13,832 nucleotides of DNA from PALSA-612 sp963755155 (GTDB taxonomy: Bacteria > Actinomycetota > Thermoleophilia > Gaiellales > Gaiellaceae): assembly GCA_963755155.1 (NCBI GenBank), contig CAVWIV010000020.1, positions 1 through 13,832 on the forward strand. The letters are read 5' to 3'. This document shows positions 1 through 6,137 of this stretch, in pieces. Below the pieces are notes generated by a model. It saw only the letters and a list, made by a program, of their open reading frames with translations, was not told where the DNA came from and searched no databases. Made by a program: the position numbers and the translations under genes. The stretch's first letter is position 1, and every line of letters starts with the position of its first letter.

Positions 1-756
1 GTCGCGCTTCCGGGGACCACATCCGGCCTCGGTCAAAAGGGTCCGCAGGGCTACTACCTCGCCCTGGGAGACTCGATCGCCTACGGCTTCAACCCGGGCA
101 AGGCGGCCCAGCCGTCACCGTCCGACACGGGGTACGTCGACCTCTTCGCCGCGCGTCTCCGGAAGCTCTCTCCCAAGGTCCAGGTCGTCAACTACGGATG
201 CCCAGGCGAGTCGAGCGTGACGTTCGCGAAGGGCGGCTGCCCCTTCCCTCGCGACGGCGGGACGCTGCACGATCCGTATCGCGGTGCACAGCTCAAGGCA
301 GCGTTGGCGTTCCTGAAAGCTCACAAAGGACAAGTCAGCCCGATAACGCTGACGCTGTGGGGCAACGACTTGGCGCCGTTGACGGCCAAGGGCAACAAGG
401 CGCCCCAGGCAATCGCGTCGTTCGCTTCGCGCTTCGATGCGGTCCTCGAGCAGCTGCGGGCCGCGGCGCCGTCCGCGGAGATCATCGTGACCGGGGCCTG
501 GAACCCCGAGGTCGATCAGGTCAAGAAGACGCAGCCGCTCTACAAGTCGCTCGACGCGGCAATCAGACGAACTGCGACCGGCTCGCGCGCCCGCGTCGCG
601 AACATGTTCGCGGTGTTCAATCCCCCAGCGAACGTCCGTCGCGTCTGCGCGCTCTCGTACATCTGCGCGAAGGGCGATCCGCACCCGAATGCCGCCGGGT
701 ACCGGGCCATGGCGGAAGCCTTCTTCGCGGCGTCGGGCTACGCGCGAAAGCCCTAG
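1..756 (+). CDS. GDSL/SGNH-family hydrolase (5' end cut by window edge)
   Basis: The frame is open from base 1 to a TAG at 754-756, so the true start lies outside the window; 251 residues are visible. All four SGNH blocks can be seen: GDS with the nucleophile Ser (LALGDSIAYGF, residue 25 of the visible part), a block II-like NYGCPGESS, block III GND (WGNDLAP, Asn122), and the C-terminal Asp-x-His pair in GDPHPNAAGY (Asp226, His228). The family hydrolyses esters, often lipids or acylated carbohydrates; the substrate here cannot be read. Several cysteines (GCPGE, GGCPF, VCALSYIC) suggest disulfides and therefore export, but the signal peptide region is missing. It converges on ispA with 3 bp between stop codons and is not part of the minus-strand operon. 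Fold assignment is secure; substrate unknown. Confidence 0.88.
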   Translation, partial: VALPGTTSGLGQKGPQGYYLALGDSIAYGFNPGKAAQPSPSDTGYVDLFAARLRKLSPKVQVVNYGCPGESSVTFAKGGCPFPRDGGTLHDPYRGAQLKAALAFLKAHKGQVSPITLTLWGNDLAPLTAKGNKAPQAIASFASRFDAVLEQLRAAAPSAEIIVTGAWNPEVDQVKKTQPLYKSLDAAIRRTATGSRARVANMFAVFNPPANVRRVCALSYICAKGDPHPNAAGYRAMAEAFFAASGYARKP

Positions 757-759
757 CCG

Positions 760-1530
760 CTAGTTGGTGCGCACGGCGAGGTCGGTGACGATCTCGCCGA
801 GCACCGACGTGTCGGCGTCGATCGCCGCCAGCCGCTGGTGCGCACGGGCCGCGGCGTCCATCGCGAGGGCACGGGCGCCCTCCGCGCCGTGGATCGCGAA
901 GTAGCCGTCCTCGTCGATGACGTCGTCGACGATCTGGAACAGCAGACCGAGCTCCTCGCCGAACTCTCGCCACGGCAGCTGGTCGGAAACGGGGACCTCG
1001 GCCGCCCACAACGCGCAGCCGACCGATGCCGCGAACAGCCGCCCGGTCTTCAGCCGGTGCAGCACCGCGAGGTCGTGCACCTCGCCGTGGATGTCGAGGT
1101 GCTGGCCGCCGATCATCCCGAGCGTCGCCTCCGCCAGCTCGCGGCTCACCTCGGCGGTCGGGTAGGCGGCGGCCTGGCGGAAGGCCTCCGCGAGCAACGC
1201 GTCGCCGGCGAGGATGGCATCCCCCTCCCCGAAGTGCGCCCACGTGCTGGGACGGCCGCGCCGGACGTCGTCGTTGTCGAGCGCGGGCAGGTCGTCGTGG
1301 ACGAGCGAGAACGAGTGGACGAGCTCGAGCGCTGCGGCCGCGGGCAGCACGTGCTCGCAGTCGGCGCCCGCCGCCTCTCCCGTCGCCAGGCAGATCACCG
1401 GCCGCACGCGCTTGCCGCCCGCCTCGAAGCCGTAGCGGACGGGCTCGGCAAGATCGCCGAGCTCGGGTACGAGCTGCAGGTCTGCGAGGTACCGCTCGAC
1501 GAGCTCGCGGAGCTGGTCAGGCGTCTTCAC
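760..1530 (-). CDS. ispA: Polyprenyl (farnesyl/geranylgeranyl) diphosphate synthase
   Basis: Trans-isoprenyl diphosphate synthase, condensing IPP with allylic diphosphates in the cytosol to give precursors of quinones, carotenoids or other terpenoids. Visible motifs: GGKRVRP (IPP binding, residues 38-44), first Asp-rich motif HDDLPALDNDDVRRG (Asp79, Asp80, Asp85; the DDxxxxD spacing of bacterial type II farnesyl synthases), KTG at 161-163, and the second Asp-rich motif FQIVDDVID (Asp202, Asp203, Asp206). At 256 aa it is shorter than the usual 290-300: the stretch after the second motif that normally carries GK..TYP..LG is reduced to DEDGYFAIHG. The GTG start at 1530 overlaps the upstream stop by 4 nt (GTGA), so translation is probably coupled. 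It is the last gene of the operon; dxs, often next in related operons, is absent here. Product chain length is not certain. Confidence 0.92.
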   Translation of the reverse strand: MKTPDQLRELVERYLADLQLVPELGDLAEPVRYGFEAGGKRVRPVICLATGEAAGADCEHVLPAAAALELVHSFSLVHDDLPALDNDDVRRGRPSTWAHFGEGDAILAGDALLAEAFRQAAAYPTAEVSRELAEATLGMIGGQHLDIHGEVHDLAVLHRLKTGRLFAASVGCALWAAEVPVSDQLPWREFGEELGLLFQIVDDVIDEDGYFAIHGAEGARALAMDAAARAHQRLAAIDADTSVLGEIVTDLAVRTN

Positions 1531-1709
1531 TGGTCCAGCTCGCGCTTCGCGCGCTCGATCTCCGCGTGCGCTTCCCGCGCAAGCCGTGCGATCTCGTCCA
1601 GGAGCTCGAGCGCCGCGTCGGGCTCCTCCGTCTGCTCGAGCCTTGCGCGCGCGGCCTCCAGTTGCGCGAGCAGCTGCTCCGCGTGCTGGAGCGGATCAGC
1701 GGCGTTCAT
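1527..1709 (-). CDS. xseB: Putative exodeoxyribonuclease VII small subunit (XseB-like)
   Basis: A 60-aa, almost entirely helical protein with heptad-like Leu/Ala spacing (AEQLLAQLEAARARLE, then LELLDEIARLAREAHAEIE), the size and pattern of XseB, which binds XseA to form the single-strand exonuclease VII complex. Position supports this: xseB normally lies between nusB and ispA in this operon. The usual LExGELSLEESL core is not recognisable and no xseA lies beside it, so the identity rests mainly on size, helical pattern and synteny. The ATG at 1709 overlaps the nusB stop (ATGA) and the TGA at 1527 overlaps the ispA GTG. It could instead be another small coiled-coil protein. Confidence 0.6.
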   Translation of the reverse strand: MNAADPLQHAEQLLAQLEAARARLEQTEEPDAALELLDEIARLAREAHAEIERAKRELDQ

Positions 1710-2083
1710 GCCACTCGCTCCCTCGCGACGCGTGCCAGCACGCCGTTGACCAGCTTGCCCGCTTCGTCGGACGCGTAGCGCTTTGCAAGATTGACCGCTT
1801 CGGAGATCGCCACCTCGACCGGGACCGTACCGTGGACAAGCTCGTAGATACCGATGCGCATGACGTTTCGCTCGAGAACGCCGAGGCGGTCGGCGCGCCA
1901 CTCGTCGGACGCTTCGTCGATCATGCGATCGAGCTCGGCCGCCTCGCCCGACACCGCCTCCGCGAGCTCGCGGCTGAACTCGTCGATGTCGCCCTCGTAC
2001 AACGACGCGAGCGGCTGGCCCGTGAGGTCCCACTGGTAGAGCAGGAAGAGCGCCGTCCTCCGCGCCGCCCGGCGACCGGCCAT
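1706..2083 (-). CDS. nusB: Transcription antitermination factor NusB
   Basis: 125-aa all-helical RNA-binding protein that pairs with NusE (S10) on boxA RNA to support antitermination, mainly of rRNA operons. Family signatures are clear: the N-terminal Arg-rich helix RRAARRTALFLLYQWDLTG (residues 4-22), the C-terminal core ERNVMRIGIYEL (71-82), and VPVEVAISEAVNLAKRYA followed by KLVNGVLA. The length is slightly below the usual 130-160. The ATG at 2083 shares one base with the upstream stop (TGATG), and its own stop overlaps the next ATG, so it is translationally coupled on both sides. Confidence 0.96.
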   Translation of the reverse strand: MAGRRAARRTALFLLYQWDLTGQPLASLYEGDIDEFSRELAEAVSGEAAELDRMIDEASDEWRADRLGVLERNVMRIGIYELVHGTVPVEVAISEAVNLAKRYASDEAGKLVNGVLARVARERVA

Positions 2084-2382
2084 CAGGCGTCTCCCTCCAG
2101 GTAGACGCCCTCGACGGTGACGTCGACACGCGCGGCAGGAGTGCCAAGAGCCTGATCGAGCGCCTCGGCGATGCGCTGCTGGATGAGCGCGGCCAGCTCG
2201 GGGAGCACCGTGCCGCGGGTTGCGGTGACCGTCACTGCGGCGACGCGGTCTTCCTCGAGCTCGATGCTTGCCCGTGCGATCCTCACCCCACCGGCGCTCT
2301 CGGCCGCATCGCGCACTAGCCGCTCCACGGCCTTCGGCTCGACGGTGATCCGGCCGAGCGGCGTGCGAGCCAGCTCCTTCAC
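2083..2382 (-). CDS. Asp23/Gls24-family protein
   Basis: 99-aa protein of the Asp23/Gls24 (DUF322) family, matching in position the yqhY gene of Bacillus subtilis, which lies between accC and nusB. Visible features: LGRITVEPKAVERLVRDAA at the start, a central GGVRIARASIELEEDRVAAV, and an amphipathic stretch VLPELAALIQQRIAEAL followed by VDVTVEGVYL, the usual Asp23 strand-helix-strand end. The function is not established; in Bacillus the accC-linked member has been tied to acetyl-CoA carboxylase regulation, which would fit this position. The GTG at 2382 overlaps the accC TGA (GTGA), which decides the start. Confidence 0.85.
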   Translation of the reverse strand: MKELARTPLGRITVEPKAVERLVRDAAESAGGVRIARASIELEEDRVAAVTVTATRGTVLPELAALIQQRIAEALDQALGTPAARVDVTVEGVYLEGDA

Positions 2383-3734
2383 TTCGGCCTCAGCGCCGGC
2401 AAGTCTTCGGCTTCGTCGAGGAACGACGTCGAATAGCTGCCCGTCACGAACGCATCCGAATTCATGATGTCGATCGCGAGCTCGCGCGTGGTCCGCACGC
2501 CTTCGATGACCAGCTCGGAGAGCGCCCTTCGGCATCGGGCGATCGCGGAGTCGCGGTCGAGATCCCAGACGATGAGCTTCGCGAGCAGCGAGTCGTAGTG
2601 TGGCGAGACCTCCGTCCCCTCTTCGACGTGCGTGTCCAGCCGGTCGAACGGTCCGAGCGGTGGCCGGAAGCGTGTCACGCGGCCAGGTGAGGGAGCGAAG
2701 TTGGCCGCCGGGTCTTCGGCGTTGATGCGCACCTCGATCGCGTGCCCGCCCCGAGGTGCTCGCCCGGTGAGCGTCAGCGGCTCGCCGGCGGCGATGCGGA
2801 GTTGCTCTCGCACGAGATCGAGGCCGGTGACGAGCTCCGAAACGGGATGCTCGACCTGGAGGCGAGCGTTCAGCTCGATGAAATGGAACGAGCCGTCGGG
2901 CCCGACGAGGAACTCGAACGTGCCGGCGTTGAGGTAGCCGACGGCACGGCACGCGCGCTCCGCGGCCTCCTCCATCGCCTCACGCTGCTCGGGCGTGAGC
3001 GCCGGCGACGGCGACTCCTCGACGAGCTTCTGGTGGCGACGCTGGATCGAGCACTCGCGCTCGCCGAGCGTGAGCACGTTGCCGTCGCCGTCGGCAAGGA
3101 CTTGCACCTCGACGTGGCGCGCCGGCACGAGCGCCCGCTCGACGTAGATCCGGCCGTCGCCGAATGCCGCCAGCGCCTCGGCGGATGCCGTCCGGAACGT
3201 CTCCTCGAGCTCGGCCGCCGAGGAGACGAGCCGCATGCCCTTTCCCCCGCCGCCCGCGGCCGCCTTCAGCAGCACGGGATAGCCGAGATCGTCCGCAGCG
3301 GCCCGCGCGTCGGCGGCCGTCGACAGGTCGTCGGTGCCGGGCACGACGGGCACGCCGGCCTCCTCCATCGCCGCCTTCGCCCGCACCTTGTCCCCCATCT
3401 CCTCCATGACGTCCGCGCCCGGGCCGATGAAGACGAGGTCGTTGTCGCCGCAAGCCCGCACGAACGCCGGGTTCTCGGCCAGGAAGCCGTAACCGGGATG
3501 AACCGCGTCGCAGCCCGTCGTCTCGGCGGCGCCGATCACCGACGGCACGGACAGGTAGCTCTCGGCGGCGGGAGGCGGGCCGATGCAGACCGCCCGGTCG
3601 GCCAGCCGCGTGTGGAGTGCGCCGCGGTCCGCGGTCGAGTACACGGCGACCGCCTCGATCCCCAGCTCGTGCAGCGTGCGAATCACCCGCACCGCGATCT
3701 CCCCGCGGTTGGCGATGAGGACTCGCTGGAACAT
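2379..3734 (-). CDS. accC: Acetyl-CoA carboxylase biotin carboxylase subunit
   Basis: 451-aa biotin carboxylase: ATP-dependent carboxylation of biotin on the carrier protein, the first half-reaction of acetyl-CoA carboxylase. All landmarks are present: FQRVLIANRGEIAVR at the N terminus, HPGYGFLAEN, ATP-grasp lysines (Lys116 region; Lys157 in PVLLKA), the Gly-rich loop GGGGKGMR (161-168), RECSIQRRHQK (226-236), metal ligands Glu274 and Glu287, and NARLQVEHPVSE (289-300) with the catalytic Arg/Glu. The AccC signature FIEMN reads FIELN here, a conservative change. The ATG at 3734 lies 4 nt after the accB-fusion stop, without an independent Shine-Dalgarno, so translation is probably coupled. Unlike most actinobacterial acyl-CoA carboxylases, the biotin carboxylase and carrier are separate polypeptides. 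Confidence 0.97.
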   Translation of the reverse strand: MFQRVLIANRGEIAVRVIRTLHELGIEAVAVYSTADRGALHTRLADRAVCIGPPPAAESYLSVPSVIGAAETTGCDAVHPGYGFLAENPAFVRACGDNDLVFIGPGADVMEEMGDKVRAKAAMEEAGVPVVPGTDDLSTAADARAAADDLGYPVLLKAAAGGGGKGMRLVSSAAELEETFRTASAEALAAFGDGRIYVERALVPARHVEVQVLADGDGNVLTLGERECSIQRRHQKLVEESPSPALTPEQREAMEEAAERACRAVGYLNAGTFEFLVGPDGSFHFIELNARLQVEHPVSELVTGLDLVREQLRIAAGEPLTLTGRAPRGGHAIEVRINAEDPAANFAPSPGRVTRFRPPLGPFDRLDTHVEEGTEVSPHYDSLLAKLIVWDLDRDSAIARCRRALSELVIEGVRTTRELAIDIMNSDAFVTGSYSTSFLDEAEDLPALRPK

Positions 3735-3738
3735 GCTT

Positions 3739-5547
3739 CTAGAGAACCGGGACGCGACCGTCGGCGAGCTCGAGCTCGAAGAGAAGCTGGCCGTACTCGA
3801 CCGGCTGCGCGTTCTCGGCGTGGATCGCGAGGACGGTCCCGGGCTGGTCGATCTTCACCTCGTTCATGAGCTTCATCGCCTCGAGGATGCAAAGGGTCTG
3901 GCCTGCGACGACGACGTCGCCGACGGAGACGAACGGGTTCGCGCCCGGCTCGGGCGCCCGGTAGAACGTGCCCACCATCGGCGCCTCGATGCGGAGCAGG
4001 CCCGGCGCCGTGGTCGACTCGAAGACCGGCTCCAGCTCCTCGCTCGTGACGCCTGCGGTCGTCGGCGCCGGCGCCAGCTCTCCGGGCAGCTCGCCGGCCC
4101 GGCGCACGGTGACACGCATGCCCGCGTCCTCGATCGTCACCTCCTGCACGCCGGACTCCTGGACGATGCGGACGATCTCGCGGATGCGCTCGGAGCGGCC
4201 AGGCTCCTGGCCGCCTGCCTCGTCGTCGTCGCGGGTGCCGCGGCCGCGGATAGTGTGGAGGAGCGGCTCGGCATCCTCTCCGAAGAGCGCGAGCAGGCAG
4301 AGCTCCTCGTCGCTCGTCGCCAGCCCGTCCGCGACCTGCCTGGCAGCGGCGACGTCGACGGGCGTCTCCTCGGGCGGCTCGCCGCCGATGAGCTCCACCG
4401 CGCGCTGGACGGTCGGGTCGATCGCGGCCGGCGGCGACCCGAAGTGGCCGGCGATGAGCGCCTTCAGCTCGTCGACGACCGTCTGGTACCGCTCGGCGGA
4501 GAGGACGTGTACGAGCGCCTGCGAGCCGAGAATCTGGCCGATCGGCGAGGCGAGCGGCGGCGACCCGACCTCCGCTCTGATGCGGGCCAGCTCGTCGAGC
4601 ACCTCGTCGATTCGGTCTCCGGCCGCATTCGCCTTGAGATGGACGTCGAGCGCCGCCACGAGCCCGGGCGGCAGGCGGTGCTGCGCGGCCAGGGTGGCCA
4701 CACGGGGCGGCGTCGGCGTCACCGGCTCATCGCCGATGAACTCGTCGACGAGGTCGGAGGCTTCCCAGACGCGGTCTGCGTCGACGCCCGTGTCGAGCCC
4801 GAGGCCCGCCAGCGCCGTCGCCGCCGACTCGGCCGAAACCCGGTGGAGCGTGAGCGCGAGCGGGTAGACGGCGCACGCGATGAGATCGGCGCCCGCGCGG
4901 GCGGCCTCCAGCGTGGCGGCGAGCGCGACGCCTCCGGCGCCCTGGCAGTAGAAGCCCACCGGCAGGCCCGACACTTCGCGCACCTCGCCGACGAGATCCG
5001 CGGCCCGCTGCGGGCTCAACGATCCCGACGGATCGTGGACGAGCACGCGGGAGGCGCCGAGCTCCGGCACGCGCTTCGCCTGCTCGACGATGAGATCGGC
5101 GTCCTCGGTCCGGGTCGGGCTGTAAACGAGACCGGCGTCGAACTCGCGGCCTGCCGCGGTGATCGCCGAGGCGGCCTCGCGGAGGTTCGAGATGTCGTTC
5201 AGCGGGTCGTGGAGGCGGAAGACGTCGATCCCGCTGTCGGCCGCACACGCGACGAAGCGCTTCGCGAGATCGACGTCGACGGGCCGCGAGCCGACGAGGA
5301 AGCGGCCGCGCAGGGCCATCGCGAGCGGCGTCTTCGTGCGCGCCCTGATCGCGCGGATGCGCTCCCACGGGCTCTCCACGCCCCGCCGAACGGCAGAGTC
5401 GAAGCAGCCGCCGCCGGAGATCTCGAGGTACGCGAAGCCGGCCGTGTCGAGGATCTCGGCCAGCTTGAGTTGCTCGGCAGTCGGAAGCTGCCCTGCGAGC
5501 GGCTCCTGGCCGAGCAAGCGCAGCGTTGTGTCGGCGAGTCGCGGCAC
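3739..5547 (-). CDS. accB: Degenerate PycB/OadA-like carboxyltransferase fused to AccB biotin carrier
   Basis: 602-aa fusion. Residues ~1-275 are an HMGL-like TIM barrel of the pyruvate carboxylase/oxaloacetate decarboxylase carboxyltransferase family (FDSAVRRGVESPWERIR, GIDVFRLHDPLND, AGADLI). Residues ~280-395 match the PYC_OADA conserved domain (DRIDEVLDELARIR, GSPPLASPIGQILGSQALV). After a polar linker (~435-452), residues ~453-602 are a full AccB: IREIVRIVQESGVQEVTIED, an Ala/Pro/Thr linker, then PMVGTFYRAPEPGANPF and EAMKLMNEV with the biotinyl Lys559. The barrel lacks the family's metal site: TLRDxHQS reads TLRLLGQE (Asp to Leu11), the carbamylated-Lys motif IKDMAG reads VHDPSG (His171), and HTHDT reads YCQGA (Tyr200, Gln202). 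It is therefore predicted to be catalytically inactive, leaving the biotin carrier as the working part. GTG start at 5547 with AAGG about 8 nt upstream. First gene of its run and followed by accC. Confidence 0.88.
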   Translation of the reverse strand: MPRLADTTLRLLGQEPLAGQLPTAEQLKLAEILDTAGFAYLEISGGGCFDSAVRRGVESPWERIRAIRARTKTPLAMALRGRFLVGSRPVDVDLAKRFVACAADSGIDVFRLHDPLNDISNLREAASAITAAGREFDAGLVYSPTRTEDADLIVEQAKRVPELGASRVLVHDPSGSLSPQRAADLVGEVREVSGLPVGFYCQGAGGVALAATLEAARAGADLIACAVYPLALTLHRVSAESAATALAGLGLDTGVDADRVWEASDLVDEFIGDEPVTPTPPRVATLAAQHRLPPGLVAALDVHLKANAAGDRIDEVLDELARIRAEVGSPPLASPIGQILGSQALVHVLSAERYQTVVDELKALIAGHFGSPPAAIDPTVQRAVELIGGEPPEETPVDVAAARQVADGLATSDEELCLLALFGEDAEPLLHTIRGRGTRDDDEAGGQEPGRSERIREIVRIVQESGVQEVTIEDAGMRVTVRRAGELPGELAPAPTTAGVTSEELEPVFESTTAPGLLRIEAPMVGTFYRAPEPGANPFVSVGDVVVAGQTLCILEAMKLMNEVKIDQPGTVLAIHAENAQPVEYGQLLFELELADGRVPVL

Positions 5548-5573
5548 GCCGGGACCTTAACGACAATGCGCCC
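5548..5573. other. 26-bp divergent intergenic gap
   Basis: Only 26 bp separate the GTG of the accB fusion (minus strand) from the proposed GTG of the plus-strand cassette. It holds the AAGG ribosome binding site for accB and a small AT-richer patch (CCTTAACGACAAT), but no promoter hexamer pair fits within it. Promoters for both directions must therefore lie inside the opposing genes, or the transcripts are nearly leaderless. No operator-like palindrome was seen. Confidence 0.5.
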
Positions 5574-6137
5574 GTGCGCCCGCTCGACGACTATCTGCCG
5601 GCCTGGGAGTTCTCCGAGCGGCACTCACTCGAGATCCGGGCGGACCCTGTGCGCGTCGACAAGGCCCTGCGCGAGGTCTCGATCGCAGAGATCCCGGTCG
5701 CACGAGCCCTCTATCTCCTGCGGGGACTCGGCCGTGCGGCTTCCGACACGCGTGAACCGTTCCTCGGGCTTGCTCGAATCGGCTCGGTGACGCTCGAGGA
5801 CGTGGCCGGCGACGGTCTCGTTCTCGGCCTGACCGGCCAGTTCTGGCGGCTCCGCGGCGGGACGAACCTACCGCGACCGCGCACGGCCGACGCGTTCCTC
5901 GCGTACGACCGCCCGGACGTCTGCAAGGCCGTCATCGACTTCCGGATCGTGGAGTTCGGGCTCGGTCGATGTGCCGTGTCGACGGAGACCCGCGTGCACG
6001 TTGCGGAACGGGCTGCGCGGCGCGCGTTCCGCCGATACTGGTTCGTGATCAAGCCGTTCAGCGGGCTCATCCGGATGCTCTTCCTACGCGCCGTGCGCCG
6101 CCGCGCCGAGAGCCCCGACACGCGCTCGCTGCCGTGA
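5574..6137 (+). CDS. Uncharacterised protein, possible SRPBCC/START-like fold
   Basis: 187-aa protein not identified to a named family. It begins RPLDDYLPAWEFSERHSLEI, then PVRVDKALREVSIAEIPVARALYLLRGL; a ligand-pocket-like middle (SVTLEDVAGDGLVLGLTGQF) and an end with STETRVHVAERAARRAFRRYW followed by KPFSGLIRMLFLRAVRRRAE. The order 'x-APPERVW-like helix, beta sheet, STETRV strand, long C-terminal helix with RRYW...SGLIR' resembles uncharacterised actinobacterial SRPBCC/polyketide-cyclase-like proteins, but this is a by-eye fold guess. No signal peptide or membrane segment. The GTG at 5574 is preferred because a start further upstream (5526) would run through the antisense of the accB start. 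Its TGA overlaps the next GTG (GTGA), so the two genes form a coupled pair. Several CTA Leu codons are present, unusual beside its neighbours. Confidence 0.7.
   Translation: MRPLDDYLPAWEFSERHSLEIRADPVRVDKALREVSIAEIPVARALYLLRGLGRAASDTREPFLGLARIGSVTLEDVAGDGLVLGLTGQFWRLRGGTNLPRPRTADAFLAYDRPDVCKAVIDFRIVEFGLGRCAVSTETRVHVAERAARRAFRRYWFVIKPFSGLIRMLFLRAVRRRAESPDTRSLP

Noticed and set aside
753..763. CTAG-CCG-CTAG inverted repeat between convergent stops as a terminator
   Set aside because: A 4-bp stem with a 3-nt loop arising from two facing TAG stops; too short to terminate and no T-tract.
2742..3869. Plus-strand open frame opposite accC
   Set aside because: Arg-, Asp- and Val-rich shadow without domain features.
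5526..5573. Upstream TTG start for the plus-strand small gene
   Set aside because: The extra 16 residues are encoded by the antisense of the accB start; the GTG at 5574 begins the conserved-looking sequence.
3583..5790. Very long plus-strand open frame (735 codons) opposite accB and accC
   Set aside because: It is antisense to genes with unmistakable family motifs, has Arg/Asp/Glu/Leu-rich low-information sequence with no recognisable domain, and is expected in GC-rich DNA where the antisense of biased codons lacks stops.
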